Origin: Marinifilum sp. D714
GTDB taxonomy: Bacteria > Bacteroidota > Bacteroidia > Bacteroidales > Marinifilaceae
Length of the DNA stretch: 64,000 nucleotides
NCBI RefSeq assembly: GCF_030851345.1
Contig: NZ_JALPNU010000001.1
Coordinates: 124,001-188,000 of the forward strand
Direction: 5' to 3'
The notes beneath the pieces were generated by a model. It saw only the letters and a program-made list of their open reading frames with translations, did no database searches and was not told the DNA's origin. The position numbers and the translations under genes are program-made. Within the stretch, counting starts at the first letter, position 1; each line of letters starts with the position of its first letter. Below are positions 43,137 to 52,708 of the stretch, one piece after another.

Positions 43137-44510
43137 CTAAAGCCCCAACTCTGTAAATAGCGTAATCAGTTTAGGATCTGATGGGCGAGGAGCGTTATTA
43201 TCCACAATATTGCCTTCTGGGTCAATCAAGATAAAACGCGGAATACCTGACACGGAATACTCCTTCGCAAACTGCTCATCGGAAGCGATAAGTTGTACAC
43301 CGCCCATTTCTTTGTTGGCCACCATCTTTCTCCAGGCTTGTTTTCCCTTTTCTTTTTTATCGGTTGAAATACTTACAAACACAATGTTCTTACCGTGGTA
43401 CATTTCCTCGATCTTTTCAAGGTGAGGAATTTGTTGTTTACATGGTCCGCACCAAGTTGCCCATAAATCGATGTAAACATATTTGCCTTTGAAATCGTCG
43501 AGCGATGATGTTCCACCCGCGTGATTTTCGTAATTATGAAATTTTGGCGATGGTTTTCCTTTACCAAGCTTGCTTACCGATTTGTATTCCTCAGTTACTG
43601 CCGCCCTCTTGTCTTCATCTTTGGCCAAGGCCATGTATTTCTCATATATCGTTTCTATATTTTCGAAATAGGAAAATTTATTGGCAACTGTTGCATATAA
43701 CATATCTTCGCGAATGCTTTCGTTTTGCACTGTTTCGGCTACCATTAAACTTGCAATGGCATGCGTAGGTGCCTCTCCTGATTCTACCAATTTTCTAGCT
43801 TTATTGCTGCTAGCACTCGTTATTAAATACCGATACTCCACCGAGTAATTGTATAAATCACCATCGTTATAATCAATTACTGATACCGCTTGCTGTAATT
43901 CTTTCGAAGCTTCGTAGGCCACATTTTCAGCATACTTTCTGTGCGCATTAGGATATGTAATCAATGAGGTTAAATACTCTGCTTTCAAGCGACGTTCTTC
44001 CAGGCTTCTTAATTCATCTGTTATATCATCCACCTTTTCGAGCTCAGCTTCCAGTTGGGCTAAATTTTTATCGGCATTATCCAAAAACGCCTTTTCTTCA
44101 AGCGAAAATATAGCTTTTCTATTACTCCTTACAACAGTTTGAGATTTTTCTTTGCTTATTAAATACTTACTCATACCCGATTTTTCACCACTTACTGTTA
44201 CCGAGGTTGAAAAATCATTAGCATCTGCTGAAATTTTTAAGTCGGCACCATTTACAGCATAAATTTTGGTTAATGCTCTTCCCAGATACAGGTACAATTC
44301 ACCCTCTCGTTTAATGGTATCAGCAAAAGTTCCATCTTCTGAAACTTTAATGATTTGCTCTGAGCGATCAAGCCAGAATAAGGCTAACTCAGTGTTGTTA
44401 TAATTCTCAAGTTTACCCGAAATTAAACTGTATTCGATTGGTTTTTGTTGTGCGCAGGCAAAATTACAAACTGTAATTGCAGCAATTAATAATAATTTTA
44501 GTGTTTTCAT
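43137..44510 (-). CDS. TlpA-like thiol-disulfide protein (locus 3, second)
   Basis: 457 residues with a signal peptide ending AITVCNFACAQQ, possibly a lipoprotein (Cys19 or processing at AxA). The DUF4369-like domain at 28-115 (YSLISGKLENYNNTELALFW) and a long helical linker precede a thioredoxin domain at about 325-457 with WATWCGPC (near 352), VFVSISTDKKEKGKQAW and cis-Pro in VSGIPRFILID. It acts in the periplasm on disulfides. It lies 60 bases behind the other TlpA gene of the locus but is clearly a different branch: longer linker and IPRF instead of VPANW. Confidence 0.92.
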   Translation of the reverse strand: MKTLKLLLIAAITVCNFACAQQKPIEYSLISGKLENYNNTELALFWLDRSEQIIKVSEDGTFADTIKREGELYLYLGRALTKIYAVNGADLKISADANDFSTSVTVSGEKSGMSKYLISKEKSQTVVRSNRKAIFSLEEKAFLDNADKNLAQLEAELEKVDDITDELRSLEERRLKAEYLTSLITYPNAHRKYAENVAYEASKELQQAVSVIDYNDGDLYNYSVEYRYLITSASSNKARKLVESGEAPTHAIASLMVAETVQNESIREDMLYATVANKFSYFENIETIYEKYMALAKDEDKRAAVTEEYKSVSKLGKGKPSPKFHNYENHAGGTSSLDDFKGKYVYIDLWATWCGPCKQQIPHLEKIEEMYHGKNIVFVSISTDKKEKGKQAWRKMVANKEMGGVQLIASDEQFAKEYSVSGIPRFILIDPEGNIVDNNAPRPSDPKLITLFTELGL

Positions 44511-44570
44511 TTTATTTCAATTTTTGTTTCATTAAATTTTACGATAATAGATTGTACCTCAATAAAAAGG

Positions 44571-45734
44571 CTACTTCAAAAGCTTCTCCAATTTATGATC
44601 CAAGGCCTCACCTCTAACTTGCTTGGCAATAATTTTACCAGTGCTCGTATCCACTAACCAATTTGCTGGCACACCTGGCTTACCAAACATGGCAGCTATA
44701 GGGCTATTATAACCTAGCAAATCACTTGTGTTTATCCAAGGGATTCCGTCTTTTATCGATGCTTTTTCCCAGGCTTTACGTTTATCATCTAATGAAAATG
44801 AGATAATCTCAAAGCCTTTATCATGATATTCCTCATAAGCTCTTTTCATGTGTGGAATCTCTGCACGGCAAGGTCCACACCAAGATGCCCATAGCTCAAC
44901 CAACACATACTTATTCTTTTTTAATACTTCAGATAATTGAATCTCCTGGCCTTCAAGATTACTGGCTTTAAAATCTTTCATGGTTTTTCCCACATCTAAA
45001 GTAGCTTGAATAATTCGTGCCTTTTTTGTAAGTTCAATCTCAACTTTTGCTATAACAGCCTCTCGGTTATCACCCAACTGGTTAGCCAGTTCTTCTTTAG
45101 TTTTCATATCGGCTTTATAATCCCCAGAAACGTAACCTGCCCTGTGTAACAAAAACTTCGCCAATGGATCATTCTGTTGTTGATACACTTGGCGTAGAAT
45201 TTTACGTCGTGCTTTTGTTGAAACATCTACAAGCCTGTAATATTCCTTAAAAGCTTTCTCATCCTCATATGAAAAACCTTTAATCATATAATCGACTACA
45301 GCCTTTTGCGCTTTTTGGCATGCCAAGTCACTACTTACCGGATTAACAAGCATCTCACTATATTTACCCCCTTTTACTGTAAAATCTGTACCCGATGAAA
45401 AGTTAATCTCAGTCTTACCTGGCTCAAGCGCCATTATAATAATAGGTGACACAGGTTTTCCATCTGCTGATCGCAAGTTAAGACTTATTAAATGAACACT
45501 TTCCACATTGCCTTTACAAGCGATAATACCATTTTTGAAGGTATCATCTACCAGCACTTCTTTTAATCTAATACTATCTACACGTCTTCTGGTAATAGTA
45601 GCTTTGGCTCCTTCGGGTAAGTTTTCGCCACCACTAATTTTTAGCTCATAACTTGTTTTATCTGTATTACAGGCAAAGATCAATGGCAGAACAATAACTA
45701 CCAATAACCACTTTAAATTTCTTTGAAAATTCAT
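44571..45734 (-). CDS. TlpA-like thiol-disulfide lipoprotein (locus 3, first)
   Basis: 387 residues with a lipobox (VLPLIFAC). DUF4369-like start (YELKISGGENLPEGAKATIT), helical linker, and thioredoxin domain at about 265-387 with WASWCGPC (near 284), FEIISFSLDDKRKAWEKASI and cis-Pro in KPGVPANWLVD. It is closest to the locus 2 TlpA and to the remnant at 42862. It starts 192 bases after the susD stop, with a terminator hairpin between them (45879-45901), so expression from susD is probably reduced. It likely keeps a periplasmic or imported thiol substrate reduced. Confidence 0.92.
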   Translation of the reverse strand: MNFQRNLKWLLVVIVLPLIFACNTDKTSYELKISGGENLPEGAKATITRRRVDSIRLKEVLVDDTFKNGIIACKGNVESVHLISLNLRSADGKPVSPIIIMALEPGKTEINFSSGTDFTVKGGKYSEMLVNPVSSDLACQKAQKAVVDYMIKGFSYEDEKAFKEYYRLVDVSTKARRKILRQVYQQQNDPLAKFLLHRAGYVSGDYKADMKTKEELANQLGDNREAVIAKVEIELTKKARIIQATLDVGKTMKDFKASNLEGQEIQLSEVLKKNKYVLVELWASWCGPCRAEIPHMKRAYEEYHDKGFEIISFSLDDKRKAWEKASIKDGIPWINTSDLLGYNSPIAAMFGKPGVPANWLVDTSTGKIIAKQVRGEALDHKLEKLLK

Positions 45735-45878
45735 ATCTCTTATGTTGAATTATTAGTGTTCCAAATACTTAAAACTCCTAGCCAATAGCAACTTCACACA
45801 ATTACCTCAGACAGTTACCCCAAAAGTACTAACTGCTTCTTTTAGGTTAATTAAGGTTAATTATGCCATTAGCTGAAA

Positions 45879-45901
45879 ATAGGAGGCTAATTGCCTCCTA
45901 T
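45879..45901 (-). terminator. Terminator after susD of locus 3
   Basis: ATAGGAGGC / GCCTCCTAT, a perfect 9-bp stem with a five-base loop and TTTTC after it on the minus strand. Confidence 0.7.
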
Positions 45902-45926
45902 CTCAGAATTTTGGTTTATCAATGAA

Positions 45927-47363
45927 TTAGTAGGTATTTTGCTTAACAGACCCTTCTGTTAAAATAATTACCTCTTTAGGTATAGGGCGTGCATATTTTC
46001 TTGAATTTGGCTCAAGCGTGTATACTTTCGGTGTATCAAAGTCCACAGCAGTCTCTCCCACTTCGTAATAATTCTTCGACAGAATTATCGGATCTATTAA
46101 ACCTTCTGCATTTAAACGTTTCACATCATACCATCTTAATGATGTAAATGCGAACTCTCTTCTTCTTTCATCAACAATCAATTCTATAGCTTCCTTTACA
46201 GTTCCTGGAATTGGTAAAGCCGTATAATCCGCACCATCAAATCGATTCTCTCTAACTATTTCTACATTTTGCATGCAAGTCGTCAAGTCATTATTTCTGG
46301 CAGCACACTCCGCTAGTATCAAATAGATCTCTGCAACATCCGTTCCAGTCATCATATTAAGTGTTCTGTTGTATAAAACATTATTCTCTGTTAGACCAAA
46401 AAATGTACTTAATAACCCATCTGAATAAAAATATTGTAGTCTCAGATCTTCTGGCTGATATATAGCTAGCAATTCATTGCTAGCCATCTTGAAAGGGCTT
46501 GTTATTTCATAGTATATTTTATATTGACTATCCCAAGTTGTCGTATAAAATTCTGGTGCACGGGCTCCTACAAAAGCATTACTCCCCGTTAATTTACCTC
46601 CAAAACCTGGTATAAAAAACACATCTGTTTCTAGATTAACCATTGTTGAGTGAAGCGACAAAGCCATTTCTGCGTATTTTTTGGCATTGACAAAATCGTG
46701 AACATATAGATAATACCTAGCCGCTAAAGCGGCGGCTGAAGCATCACTTTCTCTCCAGCTGTCAGTTCTTGATTTATCAATTTTAAGACCTTCAATAAGG
46801 TCTGATTCAATTTGAGCAAATGTTTCCTCTATTGTAGCCCTCACAGTAGTTTGTCCAAACGCAGTTTCATTTTTTATAATGATTCCTAGTTCATCCTTAT
46901 TCTCCACCGAAGGGTATAAACTATGTTTTAATGCCAAATTAAATTGTTTAAATGCCTTAAGCAAATATGCTTCTGCTTTTAGATTCTTCTTATCAGAGGC
47001 ATTTCCCTCTAAATCATCTATTGAGCCGATAACGTAATTGGCAAACCATATGGCCTCATATGCCTGACTCCATGAATTATCCGTAACAGTTGACAATTCG
47101 TCTTTCCAAACACTTTCTTGAACAGATGTTAATGGTATTTGAGCACTTAACCTAGTGTAAGCATTCTCATAAAATATCAGATCACCAGTAATATTTGGGA
47201 AGTCTATATCGGTCAGATACCCCGTGAAGGTACGGTCGAACATTAAATCTATATCAGAAACTAATTCTATTTCCTGTCTGTTTTTATCCGGTTTAACATC
47301 CAAATAAGTCTCACAGGATGTCAAGATAAATACGGTTAATAGTATATATAGTAATTTTTTCAT
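45927..47363 (-). CDS. SusD/RagB-family lipoprotein (locus 3)
   Basis: 478 residues with a lipobox (LLTVFILTSC). ETYLDVKPDKNRQEIELVSD start, helices (LKAEAYLLKAFKQFNLAL), and the RagB C-terminal region (VAEIYLILAECAARNNDLTT; MQNVEIVRENRFDGADY; VDERRREFAFTSLRWYDVKR). It is the surface lid of the SusC encoded 15 bases upstream. The SusD is of the SusD-like_3/RagB branch often seen with TlpA proteins. Confidence 0.95.
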   Translation of the reverse strand: MKKLLYILLTVFILTSCETYLDVKPDKNRQEIELVSDIDLMFDRTFTGYLTDIDFPNITGDLIFYENAYTRLSAQIPLTSVQESVWKDELSTVTDNSWSQAYEAIWFANYVIGSIDDLEGNASDKKNLKAEAYLLKAFKQFNLALKHSLYPSVENKDELGIIIKNETAFGQTTVRATIEETFAQIESDLIEGLKIDKSRTDSWRESDASAAALAARYYLYVHDFVNAKKYAEMALSLHSTMVNLETDVFFIPGFGGKLTGSNAFVGARAPEFYTTTWDSQYKIYYEITSPFKMASNELLAIYQPEDLRLQYFYSDGLLSTFFGLTENNVLYNRTLNMMTGTDVAEIYLILAECAARNNDLTTCMQNVEIVRENRFDGADYTALPIPGTVKEAIELIVDERRREFAFTSLRWYDVKRLNAEGLIDPIILSKNYYEVGETAVDFDTPKVYTLEPNSRKYARPIPKEVIILTEGSVKQNTY

Positions 47364-47378
47364 TGTAATCCTCCTTAA

Positions 47379-50300
47379 TTAAAATTTAAGATTTAAGCCT
47401 AGCGTATACGTTCTTTCAGGTCTAAAGAATGACCCTCCCTTGGGATATTCTGGATCAATCCCAAGATCATTGGCCTTCCACAACAAACCAACATTACTCA
47501 CTTGAGCATAAAATCGAACTCCAGAACAACCAATTTTTGAAATTATTGACTTAGGGAGCTGATAAGAAAGCATAATATCCTTTAACTTAATATATGATGC
47601 ATCCTCAAGTCTTGATTTTAAGAGGCTAGCACTTTGAGTATAATTACCATAACCTGGAACTACTTTATCAGATAAAGGAAACTCACCAACTTCTTCAGCA
47701 TTTCCACTTATCATTTGATTAAGATTTTCATGATAATTTTGCGTAAAATGAGAAGTTCCATATCCAAAACCACTTACAGGCATATAATGTCCAAATTTAC
47801 CAGTAATGGTTGCCAATAAGCTAAAACCTTTATAAGAAAACTCGTTTGTTAATGAAGATACTACCGGTGCAATGTAGCTACCTTTATTCCACAATATATC
47901 TGTTGCAGAGACGCCAGTACCTGAAATAGACATATCTGCACCATAAACAGTACCATTCTTACCTAATACCGTTGGTATACCATTATCATCTAAACCATTA
48001 TATTTGTAATACCATGCTGGTCGATATGAATAGTTTTCTACAAATCTTTTACGTCCTATAGAGCCAAGTAGTATTTCAACCTCTTTCACATCAGTTACCA
48101 TATTATCATTATAGGCGAAGTTTAGAGTAGAATTCCACTTTACCGGACCTAAATTAATATTTCCATTCACGTTTAATTCAAATCCTTTATTTGTCATAGA
48201 AGCAGCATTGAAAACCTGAGATGTGGTTCCATCTGTTGATGGTAAAGAAATGGATGCCAATTGCTCAACGGAGTTTTTGTTATAATACTCTAAGCTTCCG
48301 TATAGTTTATTGCCTAATACAGCAAAATCTATTGCAACATTAAACTGTTTTACTTTTTCCCAGCCAAGAGTAGGATTACCTAACTCAACCAAATACGCAT
48401 TATCTGCACCTGCTCCACTCCATGGTATATTTCCTGATTCAAATTGAATAACAGGCACACTCGCTGTCGAGGTAGGGGCATTACCATTTACACCATAAGT
48501 GGTTCTTAAGGTCAGTCGATTTAACCAATCTATATTTTGAGCAAAGGCTTCTTTCGACAATTGCCAGCTACTACCAACTGACCAGAATGGTGAATACCTT
48601 TTACTATTGTCGTCGACTATGCTATTTGATGCATCTGTTCTAACACTTCCACTGAAAGTATATTTATCCTTAAACGTATAAGCTAAATTTGAATATAATG
48701 AGAAAAGCTTATATGTAGTCATTGTGCTATTTCCTCCTCTCGGCAAGGAAGTAGTCACCCAAGGCAAAGAAAAAGCATTTGTTAATCCAGAGTATGCGTC
48801 TGGTACAATATTCTTATAATTTCTTTCGTTAAACCCATACAACCAATCATCTTGCGATTCATATTCATTCCAATTGAGTTCTGTACCCCCAATAAAATTA
48901 ATACTATGATCGCCATAAGACTTAACCAAACTTAATTGATTTCTTAAAAGGGTTGAATTTCTTTGTCCATTGTTTACATATACTATTTCCCCAGTTGGCA
49001 CTTGGTGATTAGTGATGGTAGATGTTTGACCTGGAGTACTTATTGCTGTATAGTCAGTAACTGCAAATGAATTTATCGTTTTTCTGGTATACCAAGAGTC
49101 TTCACCATAGACATTTCTAGTTTTGCTTGTACTCCGTTCATATTGAAACTTCGAATCAAAACTAATTCCATCTGCTATTTTAATTTTTAATCCTCCATTA
49201 ATTCGGGTACTAAGGGTTTCTGTATTGAAATCCTGAGACCTCATATTTTGCAAAGGATTGTTATTAAAATTATCATAAGCCCATCCGTCTGTACGGGCTA
49301 ATATATCATTCAAGACAGGCATATTGTATGTCCCTGGTGCAATCGTAGAAAGTGGACCTGAATTTATATGATTATAATTACCGTTCTCATCCAATAAGGT
49401 TTCGTAGGCAGACATTGACTTAATATCAGCAAGCCCTACTCCTGTGCTATTTCTATTCTGCACTTGGGTCATTACTCCAACATTAAAATCCAGCCATTTG
49501 TTCACTTTCATGTTATTCTTGAAATTGATCAAAATATTATCATCATTATCTTCTACCATTACGTCATTATTCCTGTTATACATGACAGATAGTGAATACT
49601 TATTTTTTTCGCCCTGGCCTCTCAATGAAATGTTATAATTCTGCGACGAAGCCTTACGTAGCATATAATCTTTCACTTGTTTCTTATAAGATTTACTCAA
49701 CAAACTTTGTAAACCAGGTGTATTTAAGGTGAAATCTGCCAGTCCAGGATTTGCCATTTGTTGAGCCTCAAACTCTTCATGGCCATAAGTCTTAACACCA
49801 TTTATGTTAGTAACACCAAGAGAAGGGTTAACGTACCCATTTTGCCACAAAAACATTTCATATTCTAATTGAGATCTTGAGTTTGCAATTGGATTGGCAT
49901 AATCTAAATCCACAGCATCACTAAACTTTGTAAAAGCTTCAACCTCTACCTGAATTCCTTTATTCTCATGCCCGTCTTTAGTAGTAATCACAATCACCCC
50001 ATTCGCAGCTCTTGCTCCCCAAATAGAAGAAGCGGCAGCATCTTTCAGTACGGTTATTTTCTCAACATCATTTCTGTTTATGCTTTCAAAACCACCTTCA
50101 ATAGCAAAACCATCAACTACAATTAATGGTTGCGTATTACCATTTAATGAAGACACACCACGAATTGTAATTTGAGGTGTACCACTACCATTATCAGTTG
50201 TGCTTATTCCTGCAACTAATGACTCAAGGTTTCCTCCAATTGTTTCACTTGGACTATTAGCCACATCATCGCTATCTAGCATTGTAAATGAACCCGTTAC

Positions 50301-51008
50301 TCTCTCCTTAGAAATAGTTTGGTAACCAGTTACTACAACCTCGTCCATTACTTCAGCATCCAAAGCCAAAGTCACATTTAAAACTGTTTGTCCAGCATAA
50401 GTAATCTCCTGAGAAACCATTCCAACAAATGAAAAAACTAAAACTGCATTTTCATTATCGAATGTTAGAACATAATTACCATCAATATCAGTTGCAGTAC
50501 CATTAGTTGTTCCTTTAACAACAACAGATACACCAGGAAGAGGTACTCCCTGATCGTCGGTTACTGTTCCTTTTAGAGTTTTCTTTTCTTGTTGTTCTAT
50601 AACTTGTTCTGACTGATTTACGACTTTTTGTTTCACCACTTCGCGAGGATACAACACAATCATTTTGTCCTCTACTCGATAATCGAGGTTTGTATTTTTC
50701 AATACTTCGAACAATACTTCGTCTAAGGATGCTTTATTAAATTCAACGGTAACACCCTCTAATTCTTTTACATACTCATAGTCATAGATGAAATCATAAT
50801 CGCATTGTTGCTTGATTTCTTCCAACACTTCTTCTACACTGGCCGATTTCATATGCATACTCAATGAGGTTTGCGAGAACAACTCATTGGCTTGCACACT
50901 AATGATTCCGAGTAAAAATAGAAATACACTTAGTTTCATGGTTAAGAGTATTTTTCGCAGCGGAGTAAATGCACGCTCCCTACTGCCGGTAACACAATTT
51001 TTTTTCAT
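47379..51008 (-). CDS. SusC/RagA TonB-dependent transporter with STN domain (locus 3)
   Basis: 1209 residues, about 100 longer than the locus 1 protein. Signal segment (MKLSVFLFLLGIISVQANEL), STN domain at about 50-125 (VEEVLEEIKQQCDYDFIYDY; LDEVLFEVLKNTNLDYRVED), regulatory-like beta domain (LKGTVTDDQGVPLPGVSVVV), plug (TIRGVSSLNGNTQPLIVVDG; LKDAAASSIWGARAANG) and barrel ending RTYTLGLNLKF. It imports substrate from SusD using TonB energy and signals through FecR at 51186. It is a distant paralog of the other two, not part of their recent duplication. Confidence 0.96.
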   Translation of the reverse strand: MKKNCVTGSRERAFTPLRKILLTMKLSVFLFLLGIISVQANELFSQTSLSMHMKSASVEEVLEEIKQQCDYDFIYDYEYVKELEGVTVEFNKASLDEVLFEVLKNTNLDYRVEDKMIVLYPREVVKQKVVNQSEQVIEQQEKKTLKGTVTDDQGVPLPGVSVVVKGTTNGTATDIDGNYVLTFDNENAVLVFSFVGMVSQEITYAGQTVLNVTLALDAEVMDEVVVTGYQTISKERVTGSFTMLDSDDVANSPSETIGGNLESLVAGISTTDNGSGTPQITIRGVSSLNGNTQPLIVVDGFAIEGGFESINRNDVEKITVLKDAAASSIWGARAANGVIVITTKDGHENKGIQVEVEAFTKFSDAVDLDYANPIANSRSQLEYEMFLWQNGYVNPSLGVTNINGVKTYGHEEFEAQQMANPGLADFTLNTPGLQSLLSKSYKKQVKDYMLRKASSQNYNISLRGQGEKNKYSLSVMYNRNNDVMVEDNDDNILINFKNNMKVNKWLDFNVGVMTQVQNRNSTGVGLADIKSMSAYETLLDENGNYNHINSGPLSTIAPGTYNMPVLNDILARTDGWAYDNFNNNPLQNMRSQDFNTETLSTRINGGLKIKIADGISFDSKFQYERSTSKTRNVYGEDSWYTRKTINSFAVTDYTAISTPGQTSTITNHQVPTGEIVYVNNGQRNSTLLRNQLSLVKSYGDHSINFIGGTELNWNEYESQDDWLYGFNERNYKNIVPDAYSGLTNAFSLPWVTTSLPRGGNSTMTTYKLFSLYSNLAYTFKDKYTFSGSVRTDASNSIVDDNSKRYSPFWSVGSSWQLSKEAFAQNIDWLNRLTLRTTYGVNGNAPTSTASVPVIQFESGNIPWSGAGADNAYLVELGNPTLGWEKVKQFNVAIDFAVLGNKLYGSLEYYNKNSVEQLASISLPSTDGTTSQVFNAASMTNKGFELNVNGNINLGPVKWNSTLNFAYNDNMVTDVKEVEILLGSIGRKRFVENYSYRPAWYYKYNGLDDNGIPTVLGKNGTVYGADMSISGTGVSATDILWNKGSYIAPVVSSLTNEFSYKGFSLLATITGKFGHYMPVSGFGYGTSHFTQNYHENLNQMISGNAEEVGEFPLSDKVVPGYGNYTQSASLLKSRLEDASYIKLKDIMLSYQLPKSIISKIGCSGVRFYAQVSNVGLLWKANDLGIDPEYPKGGSFFRPERTYTLGLNLKF

Positions 51009-51073
51009 ACATTTGAAATTGGGTTAGACATTTAGTTTAACTTGTCACATTTGAGTCGTGAGACTCTGGTTTG

Positions 51074-51166
51074 CGGGGAACGGTCCAGGTTCCCCGTTTT
51101 TTTATCCACCTGCTAAAGTAGGTGGTAATTGATGTTTTTATCTATTAGCCGCAAGGCCTTGCGGCT
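51074..51166. other. Three hairpins in the fecR-susC gap, locus 3
   Basis: CGGGGAAC / GTTCCCCG (51074-51081, 51089-51096) is followed by T7 on the plus strand. CCACCT / AGGTGG lies at 51107-51124. The perfect 20-base palindrome AGCCGCAAGGCCTTGCGGCT is at 51147-51166. Their position equals that of the hairpins in loci 1 and 2, but the sequence is unrelated. Confidence 0.6.
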
Positions 51167-51185
51167 CTACTTTTCTACTTTTCTA

Positions 51186-52340
51186 CTATTTTACTTTTCG
51201 ACTTACTAATAAGTGATCATCCTCCAGTTCTAATTCGATTGGCGATATTTCTTCAATCAAATTAATCAGCTTGTCAATATCTTCATACCTGTCGGTTACT
51301 CCTGATATTCTTCTTTTCAGCACTGCTTCATCATCACAAATCACCTTTACGCCGTACCAACGAGACATTTTTCTCAATACACTCTCCATGGGTTCACGGT
51401 TAAATACAAACTTTCCATCTTTCCATGCAGTGTAAATACTTGTTTTTACCACTTTTACTTCCATGTCATTTGATGCCAGATTCAATCCCAACTGTTCACC
51501 TGGTTTAAGAATCACTTCTTCTGCTTCTTTTGAGAACTGCACACTACCTTCAACCAAAGTAGTTTGTATTTCAGCTTCATCCTGATAAGCCATTACATTA
51601 AACTCTGTCCCCAAAACTTCCACTTTCGATCCATCATTCAAATACACATCAAATGGTCTATCGTTGTCTTTGGCTACTGCAAAATAGGCTTCTCCACTTA
51701 TCAACTTCACCTCTCGTTTGCCTTTGCCAAACTTTTCTGGAAACTGAATTTCCGTTTGGGCATTCAACCATATCCTGGTTCCATCAGACAATTGCATATA
51801 ATACTCTCCTTGTATTGGAGTTTTTATGGTATTATACTTCAACACCTCATCAATTACCTCACCTTGCTGATACACCAATTCGTTATTCGCATTGCTTGCC
51901 AATTTTTCCTTACCTGATGTTATATCTCTTCCCTGGAAGTCTTCCAGGTAAATGGTTTTTCCATTGGATAATTCAAGTGTAGCTTTTGGACTACCTGCCT
52001 CCACAATTAATTGATCTTTATCCCAATACACTTCATTCAGCATATAGGTAGTGGCCAATAGTGGTAGTATGATTACTGCAGCCCATTTTAATACAGTTCT
52101 CAATCTGATTACTTTGGTTTTCAATTCTGGTACTTGATTGGTAATCTTCACCCAAGATTTCTCCTGATCAATTTTAGCGTACAGGTCATGCTTCTTCTGA
52201 ATTTGCTTCGAATCAGAAGCCAGCATGTAACTCCTTTCGTTTTTTGATTTCCATTCGGCTAGTTCTTGCCGTTCGTCAACAGTCAAGTCCCCCACTTTTT
52301 CTTTCGAAATCAATTTTGCAATGTCGTATATCTCTTTCAT
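51186..52340 (-). CDS. FecR-family anti-sigma factor (locus 3)
   Basis: 384 residues from the Met at 52340 (MKEIYDIAKLISKEKVGDLT); nine further codons to a Met at 52367 are also open. N-terminal sigma-binding helices, a membrane span near 90-108 (TVLKWAAVIILPLLATTYML region), FecR core (IKTPIQGEYYMQLSDGTRIW; GEAYFAVAKDNDRPFDVYL; VLGTEFNVMAY) and DUF4974 end (EPMESVLRKMSRWYGVKVI). It controls the sigma factor at 52709. It is clearly distinct in sequence from the other two FecR proteins. Confidence 0.94.
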   Translation of the reverse strand: MKEIYDIAKLISKEKVGDLTVDERQELAEWKSKNERSYMLASDSKQIQKKHDLYAKIDQEKSWVKITNQVPELKTKVIRLRTVLKWAAVIILPLLATTYMLNEVYWDKDQLIVEAGSPKATLELSNGKTIYLEDFQGRDITSGKEKLASNANNELVYQQGEVIDEVLKYNTIKTPIQGEYYMQLSDGTRIWLNAQTEIQFPEKFGKGKREVKLISGEAYFAVAKDNDRPFDVYLNDGSKVEVLGTEFNVMAYQDEAEIQTTLVEGSVQFSKEAEEVILKPGEQLGLNLASNDMEVKVVKTSIYTAWKDGKFVFNREPMESVLRKMSRWYGVKVICDDEAVLKRRISGVTDRYEDIDKLINLIEEISPIELELEDDHLLVSRKVK

Positions 52341-52576
52341 AGCTATGGTGTGATTCTCTTTTCTCAAGATAGAGTGATCAATTCCATCTCTCTTAAATCA
52401 TTTTCTTAATCAGGCAATTAACCAATGTTTAAGATACAGTATTTTTACCTGATTTTATTAAGAGACCACCAAGTTGAAAAAGGGTGTTAGCGGATTTTGC
52501 ATTTTTTTTGAAAAAAGATGTGAATAGCCACCTGCTGAATACTTAAGGCTTGAAGCTTGTGGCTGATAGCTAATTA

Positions 52577-52694
52577 TTGAGATCCCTCTATACCTCGGGA
52601 TGACTACTGAATCTTCTGGTCATCCTGAACGGAAGAATGTAGAGAAGGATCTGTTCAATTGGATTGAGATCCCTCCTCTTACGGATTGGGATGA
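52577..52694. repeat. GTCATCC-type dispersed repeat between sigma 3 and fecR 3
   Basis: Three alternating units: ATTGAGATCCCTC...GGGATGAC (52577-52604), GGTCATCCTGAACGG...AGAAGGATCTG (52618-52652), and ATTGAGATCCCTC...GGGATGAC (52664-52694). The GTCATCCTGA / GGATCT motif is a widespread intergenic element of Bacteroidota and matches the style of the interior of 14754-14829. The rest of the gap 52341-52708 shows nothing else. Confidence 0.7.
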
Positions 52695-52708
52695 CGCAAA
52701 ATAGGATC

